Shown: positions 1 through 6,195, counted from the first letter of the stretch. The stretch is 7,166 nt of DNA from an uncultured Eubacteriales bacterium (GCA_900313855.1 OMSZ01000059.1:1-7166); one strand, 5' to 3'. A program made the numbers and translations. Notes: a model not told the origin generated them from the letters alone.

Positions 1-419
1 CTACCTGTTGTAGCAGAGGCCAAAAGGAATAATACGTGTTTGCCCTTGATCATTGGCTGCAGATTATCCCTGAATATCATCTGTCCTACGGAATTGAATT
101 CGGGAGTAACAACATACATTGCCTGGTGCTGGTTCATTGACATGATGCCGGAATTGGTAAGCTCTTCTGCAAGATAACCGCCGATTACCTCTGTACCGTC
201 CATACAAATTATAGTATCAACAATTGTTGATCCAACATACTCACTTGCGATGGACTTGGCAGCCGCGCGCGCCATAGTCTGTCGTGTTTTTAATGTTGTC
301 ATATCAATGTAATGGGTTATGTGCGAATGGTTTGTGGCAAAATGCCCCGGAATAACCTTTATCTGTACGGTGTTGTTGTAGCTTGAAGTGATTTTGATAG
401 CCTGATTTTCAAATGTCAT
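1..419 (-). CDS. Phosphoribosyltransferase-family protein (often annotated orotate phosphoribosyltransferase-like), 3' part missing
   Basis: Reading leftward from ATG at 419-417, 139 codons stay open and run off the window, so only the N-terminal part is visible. A strong ribosome site (AAGGAGGGG, 432-424) sits 4 bases upstream of the ATG and fixes the start. The protein begins MTFENQAIKI and contains VIPGHFATNHSHI (residues 22-34), a TIICMDGTEVIGGYLAEEL stretch (69-87) and, at the edge, GKHVLFLLASATTG (126-139). The last segment lies where type I phosphoribosyltransferases carry the PRPP loop, but the two usual acidic residues are not there. I recognise the sequence as resembling Clostridia proteins annotated as orotate phosphoribosyltransferase-like; this is from memory and untested. 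No membrane segment or signal peptide is visible, so it is probably cytosolic. It is divergent from the atp operon and has its own promoter, so a functional link to ATP synthase is not implied. The family call is moderately sure; the substrate is unknown. Confidence 0.6.
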   Translation of the reverse strand, partial: MTFENQAIKITSSYNNTVQIKVIPGHFATNHSHITHYIDMTTLKTRQTMARAAAKSIASEYVGSTIVDTIICMDGTEVIGGYLAEELTNSGIMSMNQHQAMYVVTPEFNSVGQMIFRDNLQPMIKGKHVLFLLASATTG

Positions 420-475
420 AATACCCCTCCTTATAATGCGAAACATACTAAATGAAATCAATCATTAATAAGTTC

Positions 476-504
476 ATTTTATCTTTTTTTGTGCCTTATT
501 GCAA
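476..504 (-). promoter_or_regulatory. Sigma-A type promoter for the leftward gene
   Basis: On the - strand a -35 box TTGCAA (504-499) and a -10 box TAAAAT (481-476) are separated by exactly 17 bases. Each box matches the consensus at four or five of six positions. Predicted transcription starts near 469, giving a leader of about 50 bases before the ATG at 419, with the ribosome site inside it. No other - strand candidate in the gap is as good. Confidence 0.6.
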
Positions 505-579
505 GTCTTTAGTGATAATACTTGTCGCAGAAAAGAATTATTATCTTTTCAAGAAAAAATTACTATATTTTCATAGACA

Positions 580-589
580 TTTCGCGAAA
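580..589. repeat. Perfect 10-bp palindrome TTTCGCGAAA upstream of atpI
   Basis: TTTCGCGAAA is self-complementary over all ten bases. It ends 12 bases before the extended -10 of the predicted atp promoter, so it covers the position where a -35 box would be. That placement would suit a dimeric regulator, but the site is short, occurs once and matches no operator I can name. The CG-rich core stands out in very AT-rich DNA. Confidence 0.35.
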
Positions 590-601
590 AAATTGGTAAA
601 A

Positions 602-610
602 TGCTATAGT
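602..610 (+). promoter_or_regulatory. Extended -10 promoter for the atp operon
   Basis: TGCTATAGT combines the TGn extension (602-604) with a -10 hexamer TATAGT (605-610; five of six consensus). No good -35 box lies 16-18 bases upstream (TTCGCG at best), as is usual when the TGn extension compensates. Transcription would start near 617, giving a leader of about 55 bases before the atpI ATG at 672. TTGGTA (593-598) followed by TAATAA (617-622) is a weaker alternative. Confidence 0.45.
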
Positions 611-661
611 GTGCAATAATAAAAGGAATGTGATCAGGCAAGGCGTCTGACGGCGTTTTTT

Positions 662-665
662 GGAG
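662..665 (+). promoter_or_regulatory. Ribosome binding site that sets the atpI start
   Basis: GGAG at 662-665 lies 6 bases before ATG 672. The longer open frame beginning with TTG at 660 would place its start codon on this site and has no ribosome site of its own, so ATG 672 is preferred. Confidence 0.6.
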
Positions 666-671
666 TTTGAT

Positions 672-1124
672 ATGGAACTGGTTAAGAAAACATTTGTGGG
701 ATTTTTATGTGGACTTTTTGTATATGCATTAATGGTTGAGTTGATAGGTGTATTCTTTTCCGATGATATCATATCTTATTCGTTAGGGCTTTTGATAGGC
801 GTAGTTGCGGCAATCCTGCTTTTTACGCATATGGCGTGGACTCTTGACAAAGCACTTGACTATCCGGAAGCAGGGGCAACGAAGTATGTAAGAACACAAA
901 CCTTTCTGCGCCTGTTGGCAATGGTTATCGTGATGCTGCCCGGTCTTGTAATTGAAAAGATACAGTTCATATCACTTGTGCTCGGTCTCTTAGGACTTAA
1001 GATAGGAGCGCTTATTGCACCGTTTTTCTTGCGTCGTCTCTATCCCGACGACTTCGTAACTGATGAGGAGACCTTATCCCGTGTCCTTGAAGATGACGAA
1101 GACAAGGAAGATAATGATAATTAA
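672..1124 (+). CDS. atpI: ATP synthase protein I (membrane assembly factor)
   Basis: This encodes a 150-residue small membrane protein in the position atpI normally takes, first in the operon and directly before the a subunit. Hydropathy by eye gives four membrane segments at about residues 7-29, 33-54, 78-96 and 98-120. A conserved-looking loop after segment 2 contains MAWTLDKALDYPEAG (54-68), and a very acidic tail ends DDEDKEDNDN. In the family, AtpI is not part of the finished enzyme; it helps assemble the c-ring and, in some bacteria, has been linked to Mg2+ or Na+ supply. The sequence is poorly conserved across bacteria, so the call rests on four-helix topology plus operon position. An in-frame TTG at 660 would add four residues but overlaps the ribosome site. 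A long structured spacer separates it from atpB. Confidence 0.75.
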   Translation: MELVKKTFVGFLCGLFVYALMVELIGVFFSDDIISYSLGLLIGVVAAILLFTHMAWTLDKALDYPEAGATKYVRTQTFLRLLAMVIVMLPGLVIEKIQFISLVLGLLGLKIGALIAPFFLRRLYPDDFVTDEETLSRVLEDDEDKEDNDN

Positions 1125-1131
1125 AACTATG

Positions 1132-1220
1132 ATACTTTATATCCTGTTTAACAGGAAATCAAGCACCCGCATGCCGGATGTTTGCTTTCCTGTTAATGGA
1201 TCTTTAATAATATAAAGTAT
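1132..1220. repeat. Nested long inverted repeats between atpI and atpB
   Basis: An outer pair, ATACTTTATAT (1132-1142) and ATATAAAGTAT (1210-1220), matches perfectly over 11 bp. It encloses a long hairpin: TTAACAGGAAA (1148-1158) pairs with TTTCCTGTTAA (1186-1196). After one mismatch CAAGCA (1160-1165) pairs with TGTTTG (1179-1184, one G-T). After a second mismatch CCG (1167-1169) pairs with CGG (1175-1177), leaving loop CATGC. CCTGTT at 1143-1148 can instead pair with AACAGG at 1150-1155, a small competing stem. No T-tract follows on either strand, so it does not look like an intrinsic terminator. ATG flanks both outer arms (1129-1131 and 1221-1223), which would also suit a miniature transposable element. 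The structure is directly visible; its role is not. Confidence 0.75.
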
Positions 1221-1222
1221 AT

Positions 1223-1243
1223 GGGCAGGGGAACCCTTTGCTC
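1223..1243 (+). repeat. Short hairpin upstream of atpB
   Basis: GGGCAGGG (1223-1230) can pair with CCCT (1234-1237) plus GCTC (1240-1243), with a GAA loop, a two-T bulge and one G-T pair. It follows directly after the nested inverted repeat, so nearly all of the first 120 bases of the atpI-atpB gap can fold. From 1244 to the atpB ribosome site I see no further clear structure or convincing promoter. Confidence 0.35.
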
Positions 1244-1303
1244 GAACCGGCAATCGTCGATTAGTGTTTGATCGTGATTGCATTTACTATACTACAGAAA
1301 GGA

Positions 1304-1309
1304 AGGTGA
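1304..1309 (+). promoter_or_regulatory. Ribosome binding site that sets the atpB start
   Basis: AGGTGA at 1304-1309, next to a second purine run AAAGG, lies 4 bases before ATG 1314. An open frame from TTG 1278 reads through this site and would add 12 non-conserved residues, so it is rejected as the start. Confidence 0.6.
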
Positions 1310-1313
1310 AGGA

Positions 1314-2042
1314 ATGGGATACGGAATGTTGCCGATGTTACTGGCATCGGACGGGGAAGTAGATTTCTCCATCCACCATTTATGGGGTTATCAGTTCATG
1401 GGACAGACTGTATATATTACAACATCGCATGTTAGTATGATCATAATAATGTCTACGATCATAATATTTGCATTGATAGCCAGAAGAAAGATCATGCATG
1501 CGGATGAAGTTCCTACGGGACTTCAGAATGTTGTTGAGTTTGCGGTAGAAACATTGCAGGGCTTTGTTGGCTCCACAATGGGAAAGCATGCCGGGAAATA
1601 CATGAACTATATAGGAACACTGTTCCTGTTTGTATTTCTGTCAAACATATCAGGTCTTTTAGGACTAAGACCTCCGACTGCCGACTACGGCACGACATTT
1701 TCGCTGGCTCTTATTACATTCTGCATGATCCAGTATAACAATTTCAAATGTAATAAGTTTGGTGCGATAACAGGATTGTTTCAACCATTACCATTCCTGT
1801 TTCCGATCAACCTGATCGGAGAATTTGCCACACCGATTTCAATGTCACTGCGTCTCTTTGGTAACGTAATGTCAGGAACGGTTATGATGGCACTGTTTTA
1901 TGGCTTGCTGCCGACCCTAGTAACAATTGGTCTTCCGGCAGCGCTGCACGCCTACTTTGATCTCTTCTCGGGAGCGATTCAGGCGTACGTGTTCTCAATG
2001 CTGACAATGGTATTTGTTAGTGATAAGATTGGGGATAATTAA
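1314..2042 (+). CDS. atpB: F1Fo ATP synthase subunit a
   Basis: This 242-residue integral membrane stator subunit of Fo forms the two ion half-channels beside the c-ring. The hallmark is SLRLFGNVMSG (residues 178-188), with the essential arginine at R180 that faces the c-subunit carboxylate. It is preceded by LIGEFATPISMS (167-178) with E170, and followed by AIQAYVFSML (221-230) near the C-terminus. Membrane segments lie at about 36-56, 98-118, 125-142, 160-185, 190-215 and 218-238. Length and motif order are normal for a bacterial a subunit. ATG 1314 is chosen because an AGGTGA site lies 4 bases upstream; TTG 1278 would extend the frame without a good site. atpE follows after 31 bases, typical of a shared transcript. 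The upstream gap is unusually long and strongly structured. Identification is secure; the exact start less so, as ATG 1326 is also possible. Confidence 0.96.
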   Translation: MGYGMLPMLLASDGEVDFSIHHLWGYQFMGQTVYITTSHVSMIIIMSTIIIFALIARRKIMHADEVPTGLQNVVEFAVETLQGFVGSTMGKHAGKYMNYIGTLFLFVFLSNISGLLGLRPPTADYGTTFSLALITFCMIQYNNFKCNKFGAITGLFQPLPFLFPINLIGEFATPISMSLRLFGNVMSGTVMMALFYGLLPTLVTIGLPAALHAYFDLFSGAIQAYVFSMLTMVFVSDKIGDN

Positions 2043-2052
2043 TTATCAATAA

Positions 2053-2349
<297 letters not shown>

Positions 2350-2390
2350 TCACGAAGAACAGTATATAGAACAAGGAGGATTATTTCTTG

Positions 2391-2963
2391 ATGAATATAT
2401 TATCAGGACTTGGATGCTCATGGATTTCATCACTTACTAACTATGGAGATCATATTTTACAGTTGGATCCGCAGCTTATAAATGATGTTATAATTCAGGG
2501 TATTGCAATATTTATCCTCTTCTTCCTGCTTTCTAAGATATTGTTCGATCCGGTCAGAAAGGTTCTTGAAGGACGTACCGAAAGGATTAAGAATGATATT
2601 GAATCTGCCACAAAGGACAAGGCAGATGCAGCAGCGTTAAAGGCGGAATATGACGAGAAGATGAAATCCATCGACAAGGAGAAGGATGAAATTCTCGCAA
2701 GTGCAAGAGAACGCGGGCGTAAGAAGGAAGCGCAGATTGTTGAAGAGGCAAATGCTGAAGCTGCAAGAATTGTAGAGCGTGCCAATCAGGAGATCAAGCT
2801 TGAGAAGGAAAAGGTTTCCGATGACATGCGCAAAGAGATCGTGCGTGTTGCGACAGCAATGGCAGCTAAGATTATTGAGCAGCAGATTGATGAGAGTAAG
2901 CAGGATGCTTTGATCGAGGATACTTTAAAGGAAATGGGTGGTAGTACATGGCTAGGCAGGTAA
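2391..2963 (+). CDS. atpF: F1Fo ATP synthase subunit b
   Basis: This 190-residue peripheral stalk subunit is anchored in the membrane by one helix and works as a dimer linking a to delta and the alpha3beta3 head. About 32 residues precede the membrane helix (33-52, rich in I/F/L). Then comes the family junction FDPVRKVLEGRTERIKNDI (52-70), followed by a long charged alpha-helical coiled coil (about 60-165) rich in E, K and A. Only one b gene is present, so a homodimer is expected rather than b/b'. AGGAGG (2374-2379) lies 11 bases before ATG 2391 and 8 before TTG 2388. I prefer ATG, but TTG 2388 (one extra Met) is possible. Its last 16 bases overlap the start of atpH, so the two are probably translationally coupled. 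Confidence 0.95.
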   Translation: MNILSGLGCSWISSLTNYGDHILQLDPQLINDVIIQGIAIFILFFLLSKILFDPVRKVLEGRTERIKNDIESATKDKADAAALKAEYDEKMKSIDKEKDEILASARERGRKKEAQIVEEANAEAARIVERANQEIKLEKEKVSDDMRKEIVRVATAMAAKIIEQQIDESKQDALIEDTLKEMGGSTWLGR

Positions 2964-3481
2964 ACACGACCTACGGAAGTGCTCTTTTTGAGGTAGCTAT
3001 GGAAACGAATACTTTAGACTCCACCTTAGAAGAGGTAACTTTCGTAAAGCAGACGTTTCTTGAAAACGATGAGTTAATGAAGCTTTTGCTTCATCCTAAT
3101 ATTGAGAAGGAAGCTAAGATTTCTGTTGTTGAAAGCATTTATAAGGGTAAGATAGCAGATGAGATCACGGGTCTTCTTACCATGCTGATCAACAAAGGAC
3201 ATCAGAAGGAGATCATTTCTGTTCTTGACTATGTGATAAATGCCATCAAGGAGGAGAAGGGAATCGGAATAGCCCATATATCTTCCGCTGTGGAATTATC
3301 TAAGGAACAGAAAGAAAAGATTGAGAAGAAGCTTCTTGATACAACGGACTATAAAGAGATTGAGGGTAATTATGATGTCGATAAGACTCTTATAGGAGGT
3401 TTGGTCATCAGAATATCTGATACCGTTGTAGACAGCAGTCTGAAAACACAGATTGCTAATCTGTCCAAATCATTGCTTTGA
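2948..3481 (+). CDS. atpH: F1 ATP synthase subunit delta
   Basis: This 177-residue cytoplasmic stalk subunit (OSCP homologue) sits on top of the alpha3beta3 head and binds the C-terminal end of b. The N-terminal helical domain runs from about residue 1 to 105 and opens with VNTTYGSALFEVA (5-17). The C-terminal domain holds the family signature DKTLIGGLVIRI (145-156) followed by SDTVVDSSLKTQIANL, the usual ending. Length is normal. ATG 2948 lies inside the end of atpF (16-base overlap, different frame), with GGTGG at 2937-2941 as a modest ribosome site. A weak site plus overlap suggests that ribosomes finishing atpF help start atpH. This is the last tightly packed gene of the group; a 99-base structured spacer then precedes atpA. 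Confidence 0.95.
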   Translation: MARQVNTTYGSALFEVAMETNTLDSTLEEVTFVKQTFLENDELMKLLLHPNIEKEAKISVVESIYKGKIADEITGLLTMLINKGHQKEIISVLDYVINAIKEEKGIGIAHISSAVELSKEQKEKIEKKLLDTTDYKEIEGNYDVDKTLIGGLVIRISDTVVDSSLKTQIANLSKSLL

Positions 3482-3491
3482 TAAAGTGACG

Positions 3492-3523
3492 GCGGACAAG
3501 AGGTCATGAGAATGATTGACCGC
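3492..3523 (+). repeat. Bulged hairpin with GAGA tetraloop in the atpH-atpA gap
   Basis: GCGG (3492-3495) pairs with CCGC (3520-3523). After an A-A mismatch CAA (3497-3499) pairs with TTG (3516-3518). Past a four-base bulge TCAT (3504-3507) pairs with ATGA (3512-3515). The loop GAGA (3508-3511) is of the stable GNRA class. This gives eleven pairs in total. No T-tract follows, so it is unlikely to end transcription; an RNA stability, processing or translation role would be inference. Confidence 0.45.
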
Positions 3524-3526
3524 ATT

Positions 3527-3543
3527 TGATCAGCTAATGATCA
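3527..3543 (+). repeat. TGATCA inverted repeat upstream of atpA
   Basis: TGATCA at 3527-3532 and 3538-3543 flank GCTAA. Because TGATCA is itself palindromic, the pair is both a direct and an inverted repeat and can form a 6-bp stem with a 5-base loop. It lies between the GAGA hairpin and the atpA ribosome site (AAGGAG, 3568-3573). Confidence 0.4.
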
Positions 3544-3580
3544 TAGTAATTGTAGAACAATAAAAAGAAGGAGATTTCCT

Positions 3581-5083
3581 ATGAATTTAAAACCAGAAGA
3601 GATCAGTTCTGTTATAAAAGAACAGATTAAGAATTATTCTAAGGAATTAGAAACCTCCGAAGTTGGTACAGTTATACAGGTTGCAGATGGTATCGCGCGT
3701 GTGCATGGTCTTGAGAAGGCAATGCAGGGCGAGCTCCTTGAATTCCCGGGTGAGGTGTACGGAATGGTCATGAACCTTGAGGAAGACAATGTGGGTGCGG
3801 TTTTACTTTCTGCTAATAAGAATATCAGCGAAGGAGATACCGTTAAAACGACAGGTCGTGTCGTTGAGGTTCCGGTTGGTGATGCAATGCTTGGACGTGT
3901 TGTTAATTCACTCGGACAGCAGATCGACGGCAAGGGACCTATAAAGACTGATAAGTCAAGACCTATCGAGAGAGTGGCTTCCGGTGTTATCTCGCGTAAA
4001 TCCGTAGATACTCCGCTGCAGACAGGTATCAAGGCTATCGATGCCATGGTTCCTATCGGAAGAGGTCAGAGAGAGCTTATCATCGGTGACCGTCAGACAG
4101 GTAAGACGGCGATCGCCATTGATACAATAATCAATCAGAAGGGACAGGGTGTTAACTGTATCTATGTTGCTATCGGACAGAAGGCATCAACAGTTGCCAA
4201 CATTGTTAAATCCCTTACAGAATATGGTGCTATGGATTATACAACAGTAGTTGCTTCTACAGCATCAGAGCTTGCACCGTTACAGTATATCGCACCGTAT
4301 GCAGGATGTGCTATCGGTGAGGAATGGATGGAGGAAGGCAAGGACGTACTTGTTATTTATGACGACCTTTCAAAGCATGCTACGGCTTACCGTACACTTT
4401 CATTGCTGCTTAGAAGACCGCCCGGACGTGAGGCTTATCCAGGTGATGTATTCTACCTTCATTCAAGACTGCTTGAGCGTGCAGCTAAGTTAAATGATGA
4501 GTTGGGTGGAGGTTCGCTTACAGCGCTTCCTATCATCGAGACACAGGCAGGAGACGTATCTGCTTATATTCCGACTAACGTAATTTCCATTACTGATGGT
4601 CAGATCTACTTAGAGACAGAGATGTTTAATTCAGGTTTCCGTCCTGCTATCAATGCCGGTCTTTCAGTATCCCGAGTTGGTGGTGCTGCCCAGATCGGAG
4701 CGATGAAGAAAATTGCATCTCCTATTCGTACAGAGCTTGCACAGTATAGAGAGCTTGCAGCATTCTCGCAGTTTGGTTCAGAGCTTGATGCAGATACAAA
4801 GGAACGTCTTGCACAGGGTGAGAGAATTAAGGAGATCTTAAAGCAGCCACAGTATAAGCCGATGGCAGTCGAAAAACAGGTTGTTATCATTTATGCGGCT
4901 ACGAAGAGATATCTTCTTGACATACCTGTAGATCAGATACTTGATTTTGAGGCAGGACTTTTCGATTATGTGGATGCACAGTATCCTGAGGTATTTAACA
5001 AGATACGTGAGGAGAAGAAGCTTACCGAGGAGATCGAGACAATGCTTAATGAGGCTATCACTTCTTACAAAGCGCAACGCTGA
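3581..5083 (+). CDS. atpA: F1 ATP synthase subunit alpha
   Basis: This 500-residue non-catalytic nucleotide-binding subunit is present three times in the F1 head, alternating with beta. Domains in order are the N-terminal helix that contacts delta (1-25), a beta-barrel (about 26-95), the nucleotide-binding domain (about 96-375) and a C-terminal helical domain. The P-loop is GDRQTGKT (169-176) with K175. The Walker B region is [12 protein letters not shown] (256-267). The signature [17 protein letters not shown] (355-371) includes R365, the conserved arginine that reaches the catalytic site on beta. All expected residues are present and length is normal. ATG 3581 follows AAGGAG by 7 bases, a strong site. 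A gap of 99 bases with two hairpins separates it from atpH. An inverted-repeat arm begins inside its last codons and pairs past the stop. Confidence 0.98.
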   Translation: MNLKPEEISSVIKEQIKNYSKELETSEVGTVIQVADGIARVHGLEKAMQGELLEFPGEVYGMVMNLEEDNVGAVLLSANKNISEGDTVKTTGRVVEVPVGDAMLGRVVNSLGQQIDGKGPIKTDKSRPIERVASGVISRKSVDTPLQTGIKAIDAMVPIGRGQRELIIGDRQTGKTAIAIDTIINQKGQGVNCIYVAIGQKASTVANIVKSLTEYGAMDYTTVVASTASELAPLQYIAPYAGCAIGEEWMEEGKDVLVIYDDLSKHATAYRTLSLLLRRPPGREAYPGDVFYLHSRLLERAAKLNDELGGGSLTALPIIETQAGDVSAYIPTNVISITDGQIYLETEMFNSGFRPAINAGLSVSRVGGAAQIGAMKKIASPIRTELAQYRELAAFSQFGSELDADTKERLAQGERIKEILKQPQYKPMAVEKQVVIIYAATKRYLLDIPVDQILDFEAGLFDYVDAQYPEVFNKIREEKKLTEEIETMLNEAITSYKAQR

Positions 5084-5116
5084 TATGACGGACGCTTTGA
5101 GTAAATGAGTGTCATA
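5068..5116 (+). repeat. Interleaved inverted repeats across the atpA stop codon
   Basis: CAAAGCG (5068-5074, inside the last atpA codons) is complementary to CGCTTTG (5093-5099). TATGAC (5084-5089, just after the stop) is complementary to GTCATA (5111-5116). The left arm of the second pair lies in the loop of the first and its right arm lies outside, so the stems would form a pseudoknot or compete. No T-tract follows. Each stem is short, so chance is possible. Confidence 0.4.
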
Positions 5117-5162
5117 GAAAGTATGTTTATATGGCGTTTGCAGAGATGATTAATATAAGAAA

Positions 5163-5170
5163 GAGGTGAT
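5163..5170 (+). promoter_or_regulatory. Ribosome binding site selecting a TTG start for atpG
   Basis: GAGGTGAT (5163-5170) is a long match to the 16S rRNA tail. TTG 5176 is six to seven bases from the core and gives the family-typical beginning MASMRDIK. ATG 5171 touches the site and opens only a five-codon frame ending at 5188. ATG 5185 is about 15 bases away. Confidence 0.65.
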
Positions 5171-5175
5171 ATGTC

Positions 5176-6033
5176 TTGGCATCGATGAGAGATATTAAGC
5201 GGCGTAGAGAAAGCGTTGCCAGTACCGGTCAGATCACAAAGGCGATGAAGCTGGTATCGACGGTAAAGCTTCAGAAAGCCAAAGCCAGGGCAGAGAGCAA
5301 TAAGCCGTATTTCATGTTGTTGTATGAGACAATGTGTTCCATTTTGGCAAGAACCGGAACGGTCAATCACAGATATCTTAATAAGAGCGAATCTAACAGA
5401 AAGGCTGTTATCGCGCTTACCTCTAACAGAGGACTTGCCGGTGGTTACAACAACAATATTGTGAAAGAGATTGCGGCAGCATTTACGCCGGAGAATACGG
5501 ATATATATGCAGTCGGTAAAAAGGGTTTGGATGGTCTTTCAAGAAAAGGCTTTAACATAGTTCATGATTATTCTGAAGTGATGAACGAACCATTATACGC
5601 CGATGCAATAGCGATCGGTAAGAATGTATTATCGTCTTATGAACAGGGTAATATCGGTGAGATTTATCTTGCTTATACTTATTTTAAGAACACCGTGGTT
5701 CACGAGACAAGGCTGGTCAAATTATTACCGATTGATGTGGATGAAGTCATGAAGGATGCGGATATCGATCGTCTGACGCTCATGAATTATGAGCCGGAGG
5801 AGGAAGAGGCGCTTGACATGATAATTCCAAAATATATGAACAATATCATATATGGTGCATTTATTGAGGCGGTAGCCAGTGAAAATGGTGCACGTATGCA
5901 GGCAATGGATTCCGCTACGAAGAATGCGGATGAAATGATTGCAGATCTGACCTTAAAATATAATCGTGCCCGTCAGGGTTCCATTACACAGGAGCTTACG
6001 GAGATCATTGCGGGTGCGGAGGCAATTTCTTAA
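5176..6033 (+). CDS. atpG: F1 ATP synthase subunit gamma
   Basis: This 285-residue central rotor shaft turns inside alpha3beta3 and couples c-ring rotation to beta-site changes. The N-terminal helix MASMRDIKRRRESVASTGQ with ITKAMKLVST (20-29) and the C-terminal helix forming the coiled coil (about 225-283) are both clear. The latter includes SENGARMQAMDSATKNA (235-251) and YNRARQGSITQELTEI (262-277). The middle motif reads TSNRGLAGGYN (82-92), where most homologues have SDRGLCGG; the D-to-N and C-to-A changes are probably tolerated variants. The start is the rare codon TTG, chosen from ribosome-site spacing and because gamma proteins usually begin MAS. ATG 5185 is the fallback, giving 282 residues. 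A five-codon frame from ATG 5171 overlaps the start region and may be accidental. It is followed by a 189-base structured gap before atpD. Confidence 0.96.
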   Translation: MASMRDIKRRRESVASTGQITKAMKLVSTVKLQKAKARAESNKPYFMLLYETMCSILARTGTVNHRYLNKSESNRKAVIALTSNRGLAGGYNNNIVKEIAAAFTPENTDIYAVGKKGLDGLSRKGFNIVHDYSEVMNEPLYADAIAIGKNVLSSYEQGNIGEIYLAYTYFKNTVVHETRLVKLLPIDVDEVMKDADIDRLTLMNYEPEEEEALDMIIPKYMNNIIYGAFIEAVASENGARMQAMDSATKNADEMIADLTLKYNRARQGSITQELTEIIAGAEAIS

Positions 6034-6047
6034 ATAATGTCCGGACC

Positions 6048-6067
6048 CAAGGGCAAAATGCCGCTTG
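6048..6067 (+). repeat. Hairpin just after atpG
   Basis: CAAGGGCA (6048-6055) pairs with TGCC (6059-6062) and CTTG (6064-6067), with a single bulged G and a three-A loop, giving eight base pairs. There is no following T-tract. Its right arm shares two bases with the left arm of the next repeat (6066-6073), so the two structures compete at that edge. Confidence 0.5.
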
Positions 6068-6120
6068 CTTAATGGAAGGGCAGTTTGACTTTGAGAGACT
6101 AAAAAGTTGAGTATTAAGCA
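6066..6120 (+). repeat. 8-bp inverted repeat enclosing 39 bases in the atpG-atpD gap
   Basis: TGCTTAAT (6066-6073) and ATTAAGCA (6113-6120) are perfect complements. Inside, ACTTT and AAAGT can form a second short stem. The loop is long, so the stem is plausible only if the interior also folds. Confidence 0.35.
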
Positions 6121-6147
6121 TGATAAGGCGGAATACGAAGCTTTAAA

Positions 6148-6180
6148 GAATTGCTGGATTAAGTAGCAATGGAGCAATTC
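6148..6180 (+). repeat. Three-arm repeat with mutually exclusive pairings upstream of atpD
   Basis: GAATTGCT (6148-6155) is a perfect complement of AGCAATTC (6173-6180), an 8-bp stem. Its last six bases ATTGCT also pair with AGCAAT at 6165-6170, a 6-bp stem with a 9-base loop. The two cannot form together. The region ends 27 bases before the atpD ribosome site (6208-6213), close enough to affect initiation, though this is inference. Confidence 0.5.
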
Positions 6181-6195
6181 GTGACATTATTGTAA

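Noticed and set aside
616..665. Terminator-like sequence, GC-rich with a six-T run (CGTCTGACGGCGTTTTTT), before atpI
   Set aside because: The only complementary arms, CGTC and GACG, leave a one-base loop, so no stable hairpin precedes the T run.
660..671. TTG 660 as the atpI start
   Set aside because: It overlaps the GGAG site that serves ATG 672 and has no ribosome site of its own.
1268..1293. Possible internal promoter before atpB (TATACT at 1288-1293)
   Set aside because: No acceptable -35 at 16-18 bases, and transcription would start on the ribosome site itself.
2391..2420. Possible lipobox at Cys9 of subunit b
   Set aside because: No basic n-region or hydrophobic stretch before the Cys, and the preceding residues do not fit a lipobox.
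2495..2785. 96-codon open frame on the - strand inside atpF
   Set aside because: Antisense of the coiled-coil region of subunit b; its serine/alanine/phenylalanine bias is what the reverse of E/K/A codons gives.
3634..4047. 137-codon open frame on the - strand inside atpA
   Set aside because: Shadow of the conserved alpha subunit frame; low-complexity S/T/P-rich translation and no promoter or ribosome site of its own.
6037..6110. Two overlapping tiny frames (11 and 12 codons) in the atpG-atpD gap
   Set aside because: No ribosome sites, no recognisable sequence, and they coincide with hairpin arms; length is within chance.
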